From: Triops longicaudatus
Taxonomy: Eukaryota; Arthropoda; Branchiopoda; Notostraca; Triopsidae
Assembly: GCA_022885665.1 (NCBI GenBank)
Contig: JAGQDJ010000260.1
Location: forward strand, 1,302,001 to 1,366,000
DNA: 64,000 bases
Direction of reading: 5' to 3'
Below are positions 25,027 to 36,342 of this stretch, in pieces (position 1 is the stretch's first letter; every line of letters begins with the position of its first letter). The notes beneath the pieces were generated by a model that saw nothing but the letters and a program-made list of their open reading frames with translations, was not told the origin of the DNA and did not search any database. A program made the position numbers and the translations under genes.

Positions 25027-28000
25027 ATGGGATCTCGTAGGTAAACAAATAAGTAATTCAAGTTTTTCTAATTATTTAGCCATATTGGAGCGAGTTTTAC
25101 TAAAATGTACGCCATACAGTTGCCCCATGTAAATGAGGTCAAGATGATAATATCGTCCTGAATCTAGCTAGAAGGAAACGTACCCATTTGCCGAAAACTA
25201 ATTTTATGTTATTGAAGTCTAATTTTATGGTTAATCTAGTCACATTACGTTAAAATATTCAAATGATTTTCCTTCGTTTTTATAGTCGTTGGTTTCATCC
25301 TAACATTTCCGGAGTGGAAGCCGAGAAGATGTTAATGGAAAGAGGATTTGATGGAAGCTTCCTAGCCAGACCTAGCCGGAGTAACCCTGGTGATTTTACA
25401 CTTTCTGTCAGGTAATAAAATGGACTTTAATTACGCTGAACCGGCCGCACATAACGTTTCTTTTACAGACGCAATGGAGAAGTTACGCACATTAAGATAC
25501 AAAACACGGGTGATTTTTATGATTTATATGGCGGGGAAAAGTTTGCCACCTTAGCTGAACTTGTACAACACTATATGGAAAACCCGGGAAATTTAAGGGA
25601 ACGGAACGGAGAATCCATAGAACTGCGATACCCTTTGAACTCGGCTGATCCGACTACAGAAAGGTTTGTCATTCTTTTTTTTCAAGTTTAGGATATAAGA
25701 ATAAATTTGAAGCTTTCGATAGACTAACGATCTGCTTAGAATCTTGCAAGCTACTTGCTATTTCTGGTGAATTCTACATGTGTTCTATTTTACGTTACAC
25801 TTTATGAACGAAAGGGACATATAAGTGAAAAAATTATTTAATTTAACAAAAACTGAGTAGTTTAAGCAGATAAAGTAATGACTAGGCCTGTTTAGTAGAA
25901 AAAAAAAATAAATGCGATAAATTTTCTTTTCGATCTAACTCAGTTGTGGGTCCGGTTGCCGTACGCATAAGCCAAAAAGGAAGTTTTTACACTTCGTGAC
26001 TAAACATCCTGTGATATTTGGTAGTTCAGGTTTAGCTTGAGGACGCAACAACATAAAGGAAACAATAGAAAGGAAAAGCATGACTATCTCAAAAAATGCT
26101 GTTTGCCTTATTTAATGATAGGCAACCTGTTAGTGTCTTAACAGAAACCGACTTTGACAAGTGGAAACCTGTTTTTAAGTTTCGGGAACTGAATACGCTT
26201 AGCTTTTAACAATTACATCCTTCATGGATAAAAATCCATGAATGCAACTTTAAAAAGTTTTTCTGCCTTAGTTTGCGACATAAGTAAATAATTAAACTAT
26301 TTTTTTTTAAATGGAATTAAATCACGGAATATCATAGGAGCGCAAGTTGAGAAAGCCTCGTCCAACCTTCTTATGTTCACCTTATTTTGAAATTAGGTGG
26401 TTCCACGGACACTTGTCTGGCAAGGACGCAGAGCGAATGATATTGGAAAAGGGAAAAAACGGGAGTTTCCTGGTGCGCGAGTCCCAAAGCAAACCGGGGG
26501 ATTATGTTTTATCAGTTCGAACGGAAGACAAGGTTACCCACGTCATGATACGATGTCACGTATGTTAATGCTTTCCTTATACACGCATTTTAAATATTTG
26601 TAACGTAATTTTTCTTGCATTAGGATACCAAATACGATGTAGGGGGAGGCGAAAAGTTCGATACCTTATCAGAATTAATTGATCACTACAAAAAGAATCC
26701 CATGGTTGAAACTTCCGGCACGGTGGTGCATTTAAGACAACCCTACAATGCTACTCGTATACACGCTAGTGGGATAGAGAGCCGCGTGAAAGAACTTCAA
26801 GTACTACGTTAAAGATGAGCCTTGAAATGGTTTCTAAATAATACTTTCTCGTCTCAATAGAAAGAGAATAACGTTTCTTGTGGGAAAGGTGGTTTCTGGG
26901 AGGAATTCGAGTCTTTGCAACAGCAGGAATGCAAGCATCTCTATTCACGCAAAGAAGGCCAGAAGCCCGAGAATAGGAACAAGAATCGATACAAAAATAT
27001 CCTGCCATGTAAGAACTCCATAATTTTTTTTAAAGAAACGTCTCTCAGAGCTTAAGTCACAGCAAAACCTCGATAACTTATTTCTTATTTATAGTTGACC
27101 ATACGAGAGTCGTGTTAAAAGATGTAGATAAATCCCTACCCGGTTCAGATTATATCAATGCCAACTTAATAACGGTAATATTCATATTTCTGTTTATGGA
27201 AACTTAGAAATTAAGATTTACAATTTCGTAGCCCGAAGATGATATGGCGCCAGAAAAACCAGCTCAGTATATCGCAACACAGGGTTGCTTGCCAAACACG
27301 TGCAACGACTTTTGGCATATGGTTTGGCAAGAAAATAGCCGTGTGATAGTTATGACAACGAAAGAAATGGAGCGTGGCAAAGTGTGTACCAATTAGCAAA
27401 AATGGCTGTGGATTAATTGTTTCGCGTTTCACAGAACAAATGCTTCCGGTACTGGCCAGAAGAAAGCCAAACAAAAGAATATGGAAAATGTAGTGTGACG
27501 AACTTGGGCGAATCCAGTACTGCTGATTACACACTACGGGATTTGTTAGTGGAAAAAAATAACGAGGAACGGCGGATTTACCACTATCACTTCCTTGTAT
27601 GGCCCGATCATGGTGTTCCTGCTGACCCAGGTTGTGTCCTCAATTTCCTGCATGACGTTAACGCGAGACAAGAATCAGTGCCTGGGGCTGGGCCTATTGT
27701 GGTTCATTGCAGTGCTGGCATTGGGCGAACTGGTACTTTTATTGTCATTGACATGATCATCAGCCAAATCAAAAGGCTAGGTAATTATTGTCTTCCCTTT
27801 TCTTATACGTTATTTTATTACCTTTTGTCTTTGGACTTTTGTACTCATTTCGCTTGTCATTATTTCTTCGTGACTTTAGGGCTTGACTGTGAGATTGACA
27901 TACAACGCATGGTACAAACTGTCCGTTCTCAGCGTTCTGGGATGGTTCAGACAGAAGCGCAATATAAGTTCGTGTATATGGCTGTACAACATTATATTGA

Positions 28001-28820
28001 AACCATTTCTCAACGTATGCAAGCAGAACAGGTAATTGAACGAATAAATTGTATAGCGAAACTTTACATTTACAAATTCTTATTTACAGCTAGACTGTAC
28101 TTTTTTACTAAAATAATACAATTTTAATAGTAATCGTTTCATTTTGCGCTTCAGCGATGTTCGGTGAATGATACACTCAAGAAGGGCTTATTTTCGTGGC
28201 AGATTCTTATTTTCTTTTTGCAGCCACATGAAATTTGAAATTAAATGAAAATAAAATCAAATTTTCATATGATGATAATTCATTGGATGTTCACGAAAAG
28301 TGCGCTCCTTGTATTTCAGTATATTTGATGACTTCGTTTTAAACTTTATTTTTTCTAATAGAAGAGTTTGCAGTTTGGACACGAGTACACCAACATTCGT
28401 TACACAAGTGAGGTAGTGGGAGGTTTGGGAACGGCTCTGCCAGCAAATTTGAGCACCGAACCGAGGAACTCGTTGTCCCGGTCGACGTTGTCCTTACCCG
28501 GACCTATGACGCCCACTGTGTTTTCAAGCCCTGGCATTTGTATTTCTGCCACAATGCCCAGGGAGCGTGAAAAAGACAAAGAGAAGCAGAAAGGACCTAG
28601 TCGAGCCAGCTCGGAGCAACAATTACCAATGTAAGTTTTCTTTTTTTTATTTTTTAAATTACAAATATTAATGTTTTCGTTTTTGGAGCGCGTTAAAAGG
28701 CCGCCCAGTATGGTTCCCCAGATGTATGCCAACGTTCCCCTCAAAGAACGCAGAACTTGCAATGTGAATATTGGGCCACCACCTACCTTTGCCCCTCCAC
28801 CTCCTCCGCGTAAATTGTAA
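25027..28820 (+). CDS. PTPN11: SHP2 / corkscrew: SH2-SH2 protein tyrosine phosphatase (PTPN11 type)
   Basis: Cytoplasmic tyrosine phosphatase that relays receptor-tyrosine-kinase signals to Ras/MAPK. Twelve exons (25027-25040, 25286-25411, 25469-25663, 26397-26559, 26624-26800, 26861-27008, 27095-27174, 27232-27381, 27435-27780, 27880-28031, 28362-28630, 28700-28820) join in phase to 646 residues. The N-SH2 domain has GSFLARPSRSNPGDFTLSV; the C-SH2 domain has GSFLVRESQSKPGDYVLSVR. The PTP domain shows KNRYKNILPFDHTRV, the WPD loop WPDHGVP, the P-loop HCSAGIGRTGTF with catalytic Cys, and the Q-loop GMVQTEAQY. The tail keeps two tyrosine sites, HEYTNI and QMYANV, corresponding to Y542 and Y580, and ends in a proline run (PPPPPRKL) that could bind SH3 domains. 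The first coding exon is only 14 nt and is chosen because it restores the M-x-S-R start and the phase. Confidence 0.95.
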
Positions 28821-29933
28821 CCTTAACTGTTTTTTCATCTTTTTTTCCGTTTTGGTAGGGTATCCTAAGTTAGCAATTAGAAGTGTCAGTTATGGTAGCG
28901 TTTGACTTGAGCCTTTCACAATTTTCTTCTTGGTCAAGATACTGTCTTGACGTTATATGCAAAAGGGTAAATCCAACCGGTTTTTGTCGACCTGATTAAG
29001 CAAAGGCTGTCATTTATTTTAGGGAAAGCGAATGTTTATTCTCCATTCCTTTAGCCTGTCGTGAACTTGGTCATTAAGCGACGCAAAAACAATAGGAGTA
29101 TTTCCAGTCAAGAATAAGTACTAAATAGAAGTCTAAAAACATGGCCAACGAGCAAGTTGTGCCGAATCCATTGGTGTTAGGATCTAATAACATAAGCTTA
29201 TTAAACTAATTCGTATGAATGAGGTATTTTCCATTGCCGTGTCAGTGCATTAGAAAAACTAGTAAAAAAAAAAGAAGTTTAACTACATTGAAAAGTGAAA
29301 CAATAGAAGAGGGTATAAGTCTTGTCCCGGATCTCATGTGCTTTTTACATATTGTGGTAAAAATTTAAATGGTGTATGGAAAATAACCCCATGTCACGGC
29401 TTTGATGTCGACAATAATACAAACGAAAAGTACACTGGAGGACCAGTATATATAGCGTTTTATTACCAAACACACAAAAAGTGGAATTTATTACACGAAC
29501 TCAAAAGTATATGGTTCAGAATGATTGGAGAGCATTTTATTCGGACACGGCGTAGGCATAGGAATGTTGCTAGGATAGTTGCTACTCTGGGATTGATTAA
29601 CATGCAATAAACGAAGACTACTGAGTTGCGTTACATTCCAGGGAGCGAACTTGCCTTGGAGCTCGACAAAACTTATCGAATTTTCTAAATTTCAAATTTG
29701 AGATATTTTGTTCGCGAGACATTGTCCGTAAGGTTTCAGTATCAATAGTAGTTTTTCCTCTCCCATCTTGCGAAAACAATACTGTGGAAGGACATGTGAG
29801 GTATTCAGGTACAGGCTCTGGATTTTGTTTTGGAAGCCTGAATTGAGAAACTTATGCCGAAAAAAACGAAAAATAAACCCTTAAACATAAAGGAAAATAA
29901 AATAAAAAAATGCAGCTAGCACCAACGAAATGA
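28821..29933. other. Convergent intergenic gap between SHP2 and RCC2
   Basis: Both 3'UTRs fall here. A 90-codon plus-strand frame at 29338-29610 has no recognisable features and I do not call it a gene. Confidence 0.45.
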
Positions 29934-31783
29934 TTAAGGGGTATAGGCAGGAAGTTTGCGAAGTAGTGCACGCTCTTCTTCAGTATCATCGCGAGCAAGG
30001 TAGAGTGTATGTCCGACGCCTCCAGCTATTTTATGGACGTAAATGTCCGCCAGGGCTTTCACTTCTGTAGGAATCGAGGCGGATTTCTTGGTTTCGCCCA
30101 GACCCTGTGAATAAAAACACTCCAATGTACAAAATCATTTAGCACAAAGCTTACGTACCAGTTCGCCATAAGTTGGATGAGGTCCCCATGCAATTACTGA
30201 CTCGTCTGCTGCCAAGTTAATCGCAGTATTGGAGCACGCTACGCTACGGATATCCCAACCGGACAGGTCTTGAACAGGTTTAGGGTACATGGCAGCTTCT
30301 CCGGTATTTTTTGTTTTCCCCCACAGAAAAACACCACCTAAATGCGTATACTTTGCTTTTCAGCTTAACTCAAAAACAACAACGGAAGAGGAAAAGCAAT
30401 GAATATCACAGTCATACCAGTTTCATTAATAGCCATGCTGAACGCTCCGCCAGCAAAGACTCTATTCACGCCTCGGTTAGGACCAGCGAAGAATTTTATG
30501 AGGCGGGGAACAAATTCGTCTTTCTGTTCCGCATGGCCCAAGCGTCCATAACCTCCGAAACCCCAAGAAAACGCTCTTTTGCGAGAATCTGCAGCGACCT
30601 AACGCACGCAATTTAGGTTAGAAATGTTTCAGGATTTCTCACGCTTTAAAAGATTTACGGTATGATTGGTGCCGCAGGCAATATCCACAATATCAACGCC
30701 GTCCACAGGAGCTACATAACCTTCTTTAGATTTTTCAATGAAGGCGACAATACGCTTGGGAACTGTTTCGCTGGCGTAACCTAGCTTGTTAGCACTGACA
30801 AAGTATTTGCCGTCACTATTGTGTCCCAACTGGCCATATTCCGGTGACCCGAAAGAGTACATCCACCCTTTGTTGTCCAGAATAATGCTAAACTCTGCCC
30901 CGCACGCTATTTTGACTATAGGAGGGCCTGAGTAGCTAATCTATAAAGCAACTCGTCAATAACAATATTAACACAACATTGTTGAAGTACTTTGGTGGGA
31001 GTTTTATACATGGTGACTGTCGATGAGCCTGTACCACACTGACCAGCCTTGTTGTCTCCACAGGCATAAACCGTGCCTTCTGATGTCAAGAAAAGCGTGT
31101 GTCCTTTGCTACATGCAGCATCGACTATGGTAAAGTTCTTGTTTTGGAATTCTTCAATAACTGTAGGAACATCTCGCCTTTGAAAAACACAACATTTAGC
31201 TCTGTCATTTTCATGTAATTTTCTTAACTAACTTATTGGTATCTCCTAAGCCCAGCTGAGCTTTTTCGTTCCGGCCCCATGTCATTACTTCACCCCTTTC
31301 CGTAACAATTACGCTATGGGTGGCAGTACAACCAGAAACAACAAGTTTTACACGAATTCCGTCTAGTGCGGAAAGCCTATGCGGAGTCCAGAGATTTCGG
31401 GCAATGGAAGATGCACCTTTTGCATTCTTGGGAACCTCTTTGCGTCCAGTTAGGTCCCAATTCATGCCACCACTTATAAGAAGCGTGCCAACGGGATTTT
31501 TCTAGCAAATTTAATAAACAGATAAGATTTTTTTTAAAAGGGATTTGGACTGACTTACAGGATCAGGTTGAGCACTTTCAATCGCTGTGGCATTATTTTT
31601 ATCTCCATTAGCGTCAACCGGTTTTGTTTCTTCGCCTTCTTTTTCAGTCCCAGACTCAGCACTGGCTGGTAATGCTGTCTTTTGTTCTTTGTCTTCGGAT
31701 CCACTGGAAGGTGAATCTTCGTTCTTTTCACGTTTGGAGTTTTCAACGAGGTCGTCCTCCGCCTTTCTTTTATCGGCCGACAT
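29934..31783 (-). CDS. RCC2: RCC2 / TD-60, RCC1-repeat protein
   Basis: RCC2 is a seven-bladed RCC1-type beta-propeller needed for chromosome passenger complex function and small-GTPase regulation. Seven exons (31783-31559, 31501-31233, 31177-30991, 30940-30659, 30598-30418, 30337-30159, 30104-29934) join in phase to 497 residues. An acidic/basic low-complexity N-terminus (MSADKRKAEDDL) precedes the family start LLISGGMNWDLTGRKEVP. RCC1 repeats include TWGRNEKAQLGLGDT, YACGDNKAGQCGTG, YSFGSPEYGQLGHNSDGK, SWGFGGYGRLGHAEQKDE and WGPHPTYGELG. The C-terminus ALLRKLPAYTP matches the vertebrate end. Its 5' end faces the LanC-like gene across about 775 bp. Confidence 0.95.
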
Positions 31784-32558
31784 TGTGAAAAAGAGAACGA
31801 ATTGAGTGAACTTAAACTTAATTCAAATTTTTCCGCGAAAATTTTGACAGTCCCAAAGCGTCTCCCAATGACCAACAAATTACGGTAACCCTAGATTACG
31901 AACTAGCTTGCTTTTCTGATCGCGTTTTACTTGTCAGGTTCCGCGCTCGATTGTTAGCATAGTAGCTAATGTCATGGATATCTTTCAAAAAATTAAAAAA
32001 AGTCTGGTTAAATATCGATCGACAGCGATAACCAATGCATTAAATTACTTTGATTATTAGTATTTATACAATAAAATAATACATAACACGGCTGATTGAC
32101 ACAAGTTTGAACACGAGCCTATGACGTCGCTCGTTCGTTGCCACACATCAGCTCTCAATGTGGTGAGAAGATCAGCCCACGACTAAGAATGTGCAATGAT
32201 TACCCATTTTTCGCTACTTAGCTCGGATTATTAAGCAGTCCTAGAAGACGCAGCACCGTCATAATGGTTTAAATTAAACATTGACGTATTATTTTCAGTA
32301 ATACGTTGAACTTTACTGAGGTCGCCAATTTGCATTTTTCGATGACGAAGAGTAAAGGGGCGTGTTACATGCACTGTGTATTTACATTAACATTGACCAC
32401 GTGAATGAAACGTTGATGTGTCGCCGGGTTGATCTAGGTATAAATAGCAATCGTAGACAACTTAGTAAAGCTGAAGTACCTTTTTGCTCGATTCAGACGC
32501 ATTTTGACGTTAATTGAAAAAAGATTGGCTTCGGAAGTGATTACTGAATCTCGAGGCT
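31784..32558. promoter_or_regulatory. Bidirectional promoter region between RCC2 and the LanC-like gene
   Basis: The two genes start head-to-head within about 775 bp. A TATA-like TATAAATA at 32439-32446 lies 113 bp before the plus-strand ATG. A CRE-like TGACGTCG lies at 32122-32129. Shared regulation is an inference from the geometry. Confidence 0.5.
32439..32446 (+). promoter_or_regulatory. TATA box of the LanC-like gene
   Basis: TATAAATA followed by AGCAATC. With a start about 30 bp downstream it would leave a 5'UTR of roughly 85 bases before the ATG at 32559. Confidence 0.5.
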
Positions 32559-34582
32559 ATGTCGGTTGCATCGGAACGCTTTTTCAACAATCCGTGGAGA
32601 AAAGAAGACGGAGAGGTTTCGAAACAAACTGTTGCTGCAGTAAAGATAATTCGCACATTTAAGTTTGAATCAATTTGTTATCGTAGTCAGCTTTATTATA
32701 TGTATTCTGTTTTCTCGCTATTTATACGCTTCGTTACATTTCAGTTGCGTAACGAACTCCAACCAGAAATCGAAGATGTAATTACATCGCTTATCAAGAG
32801 GGTAGAGCGTCATGTAACCGCGTTTTCCAATGATTACTCGGTTTACACAGGAACTTCCGGATTCTCTTTGCTTTTCCTTAAAATTGGACAATCACGTAAT
32901 GATCAAAATTATATTCAAGTAATTATGTTGTATCTGGGCACTGTACATGATTTTAGTTCACAACTTTTTACAGAAATCTTTCGATCTGATTCACACGCAC
33001 ATCAAACTTCTAAAAAAGAAACGATGCACCTTTCTAACTGGAGATGCCGGTCCTTTGGCAATCGCTTCCGTGGCATCCCATGCCCTTGGTCTAGCTCAAG
33101 AATCGGCATATTATGTAGCCTTGTAAGTTTTCGAAGTCGATTTTCTAATGCTCCTACAACAGTCTTGATTATGACTGCGCAGATACGAAAATCACTGTGC
33201 CTAGCTAAATGATTTATAGCTGTAACCATAATCCTCGTAATGTCGAAGTTTCCGTTCGTTTTGACAATACGGAGACTCGATTCAGGAATCCTTCCCTGAA
33301 TCTCGTTGTCCGTTGTCCCTGAAAGACAAGTTGGGGAAAGTTGAAGCCCCACTTTAAAGTTTTCAAGAGCTTGTCTAGAACAATTTGAAACGTCGTATTG
33401 ACTCCTTTCATGCGTAAGGAAGTTGAATTGCCTTGACAATACGAATTAAAGACCGTTGGGGTTTGCCAAGCGCAGCCTTAGCTCTTATGGTAGACTAGGT
33501 AAATAAGAGTCGTATCTTGTAGGAACGGTTAGGCTGTAATTTGGTTTGCATGTAACATTGTGATTATCCTTTCTATAACACTGTAGTTCTCATTCGAATG
33601 AAGTAGACTTGAGAAGCTCGCGAGTGAGATAGACGTGGCAAATTCGCATTCCGATTTGCCGGATGAGCTGCTGTATGGCAGAGCTGGTTACCTGTACGCA
33701 TTGTTATTCGTCGAGGGCGAATTGGGCGCTAGCACCGTGTCACAGGAACTTATTGGCAAAGTAATGTGGCTTAAGTCGTGAAATCAGTTTAATAAGTGCT
33801 TTTATTGAAGGTTGCGAATGCTATTCTGGATAGTGGTAAAGATAAAGCAAGCAGCTTGAAGTCGGCCATTCCGTTATATTACGAGTGGCATGACAAGTGC
33901 TACTTGGCTGCAGCTCATGGTTACGGGGGCATTCTCTATTTGCTACTCTTGGTCAGGCAGCGTTATCCAGGATTAATTTCCGAATTGGATTCCGGGTTGA
34001 TCGAAACAACGATCGATTACTTAGTTGATCACAGATTACCAAGCGGTAATTTCCCGTCGTCTTTAAATAACAAGCAAGATAAACTAGTTCAATGGTGCCA
34101 CGGGGCTCCAGGCATGATCCACCTGCTTTGTGAAGCAAGCAAAGTGAGACAGAAGAGTTGTGCGCTTACCGATTTTGACACAAGAAAATGTATTGTTAGG
34201 TATATTCTAAGTTTACTTATATGGAGGTAGCCGTGGATTGTGCCCAGGTAATATGGGAAAGGGGTTTACTTAAGAAAGGCTATGGTATATGTCATGGGGC
34301 TTCTGGAAATGGCTACGCTTTTCTACGCCTCTATCGCGAGACCAATCAAGTTCGGTATCTCCACCACGCTTTGCGGTTTGCGCAATTTTGTTGCGACTAT
34401 GGCAAACATGGGTGTCGCGAAGCAGATCGTCCGTATTCATTGTTTGAAGGTAAAACACAATTGCCTGTTACTTCTCAATAAAGTTTTTTACCGAAATTTT
34501 GTTAGGCATCGCGGGAACACTTTACTTCCTACAAGATATCTTGAACCCAGAACTGGCGAGGTTTCCAGCATATGAGCTATAG
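32559..34582 (+). CDS. LANCL1: LanC-like protein (LANCL1/2 family)
   Basis: Eukaryotic LanC-like proteins are cytosolic or membrane-associated zinc proteins that bind glutathione and add it to dehydroamino-acid residues. Seven exons (32559-32639, 32745-32918, 32974-33122, 33607-33760, 33811-34143, 34200-34449, 34506-34582) join in phase to 405 residues, near the usual 400. Signatures in order: TGTSGFSLLFL, FLTGDAGPLAIAS, ELLYGRAGYLYALLFV, AAAHGYGGILYLL, the first zinc ligand in QWCHGAPGMIHL, the other two ligands in GYGICHGASGNGYAFL, HGCREADRPYSLFEG, and the C-terminus ARFPAYEL. All three zinc ligands (Cys, Cys-His) are present. The acceptor of exon 4 is either 33604 or 33607. LANCL1 versus LANCL2 cannot be decided from the sequence alone; the N-terminus lacks the basic myristoylated extension of LANCL2. 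Confidence 0.93.
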
Positions 34583-36001
34583 TAGCGGTTTTAGTGTTGT
34601 CAGCATTATCTGTGTTTCGCCCTTTCACTTACCCTGCTTTTTTCAGTTATTCGTACGTGTATATTTTTGAAGTTATCTCACCATGTAAATGACCAAAATG
34701 AAGCTCGTAGCATTTATTTAAATACGCCCCGAGTGTTGTGTGTTCGCGGTATTCAAATTTGAACTGTTCGGCGGGCAAATTTTTATATCGGTATCGAGTT
34801 CTGGCTGCGAAAGCGATATTCTGGGTGCGCCTCTTGGCGGCAGCTGGCGGCTAAAACAGGTCGTGGAGCTTGGGGAGAGCTTTACCTTTTGCTTACGTTG
34901 TCAGTGGTGTCTGTCCAGTCCGGTGCTTGGAAGGCTCTGACGACACACGACGCTCTCTTGCCTACGTAACAGACAAGGGCATACCACGTCAACGCGGTCG
35001 ACGCCCGTTCTGCTCGGTGCTACGTATCTACAATCAAAAACCAGCCCCAGCCAGCAGCACAAAGTTGGTAAGTGCCGTCAGAAGCATTTCACGTATACCG
35101 TATTCCCCCAAACCCCGTGGGAATAAACAGCAACTCAAACTAAGTTGAGGTGTTTTCTCCCAGCTACCAAAACGCCAAAAATGGAACAACTGCCCTTTTC
35201 AATGTTTCACTATGCTAGTCTCGGCCTAAGCTTGCAACGTCTTTAATGGGGGCTTGATGCTTTCTACTCGGCTCTTGTGTTGCATCTACCCGAGTTACAA
35301 GTTACGTAGCAGTCATAGGCTGGCGTTTACTAGCCATTTTGCGTATGTTGTGTGATGGCACTGGCCAAACTCGTCATCTTTGGCGTCACCTAAGCATCAC
35401 AGTACACGAGCGATTGTTTAGTTACATGATTAACCTGTCGGGCAGCTGTACACGACAACCATAACAAATGCCCTTTTCCTAAATGCGTCACAGGATGACG
35501 CTACATTTAGGCACAGGTCTCCAAAGGATTCGTTTTGTGAATTATGCCAAAAACAAGAAGTCATTTGTTGCCTTCTGCATCAAACCTCCTAAGCATGACT
35601 TCACTAGCTATGACTCCTCTTTCAAAGGATTTATACCGTTATAATCTATTCCCGTTTTCTTTCGTCAGTTGTTGAAGGGATACCTTTGCCTTCCACCATT
35701 TTGTTCTTGTTGAAGGCAACTCCCTGCATGCATAACATTGCGTGTATTGAGCTTGGGATGTGTCAAAATGCTCGCGAGGGATCTTTAGGAACAAATTTGT
35801 CTTTTAAATCATATTCAACAATTTCCTTGCTATATGTTCCAAAAATCGATGATGTTTTAAGGTGGTATGCGGGGTAAAATTACCGTAGTCACGTCAGTTA
35901 CGTGCAGTGGTACTTTTTGTGTGTGTTTTTTTTTAGCCCTGGAAAAAGAGGGGGAAAGTAACATAAATTTACAACGTGATATGTGCATTGATTAGTTTAG
36001 T
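34583..36001. other. Intergenic before CREB
   Basis: Slightly GC-richer patches around 34800-35100 contain open frames without recognisable features. No gene called. A CREB 5'UTR exon is likely here or just downstream, because an acceptor (TTTCATTAG) precedes the CREB start codon. Confidence 0.4.
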
Positions 36002-36052
36002 TGACGTCATGGCCTCCTTGAGGGCCAGCGCTGACGTCAGCCTGCTGACGTG
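36002..36052 (+). promoter_or_regulatory. Cluster of cAMP response elements upstream of CREB
   Basis: Two perfect palindromic TGACGTCA sites at 36002-36009 and 36032-36039, plus a half-site TGACGTG at 36046-36052, about 290-340 bp before the CREB start codon. Vertebrate CREB promoters carry CREs and are autoregulated, so the same is inferred here. Confidence 0.65.
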
Positions 36053-36342
36053 TTGCGCATGCTCTCTGCTTTTTATTTGCGTCAGAGGGGCTTCGTTCAA
36101 GCGCTCAACTTTCGAAAACTTGCTGGTTGTGGGTGCAACAAATATCGCTTGGTTGTCGACAAAATTAAAAGCTTGACCTAATAGACTTTTTGTGCAAAAG
36201 AATTTCGAGAAACAACTTTAACGCTACTTTTGAAAGCACCAATCATGTATAGGAAATTCCTTGTAGTTAGCCTGCACACCGGTGTGTTTATCTCTTCTCT
36301 AATTAATTACTTTCATTAGGGCGGTCTTGGGTTTCTGCAAAG

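Noticed and set aside
27062..27085. CAGCAAAACCTCGATAAC resembling a pogo transposon end in an SHP2 intron
   Set aside because: The intron is only 86 bp with no partner end; a chance match is likely.
29338..29610. 90-codon plus-strand frame between SHP2 and RCC2
   Set aside because: No recognisable features, lies in convergent 3' regions.
34870..35148. 92-codon frame upstream of CREB
   Set aside because: Basic, low-complexity translation without homology; composition explains it.
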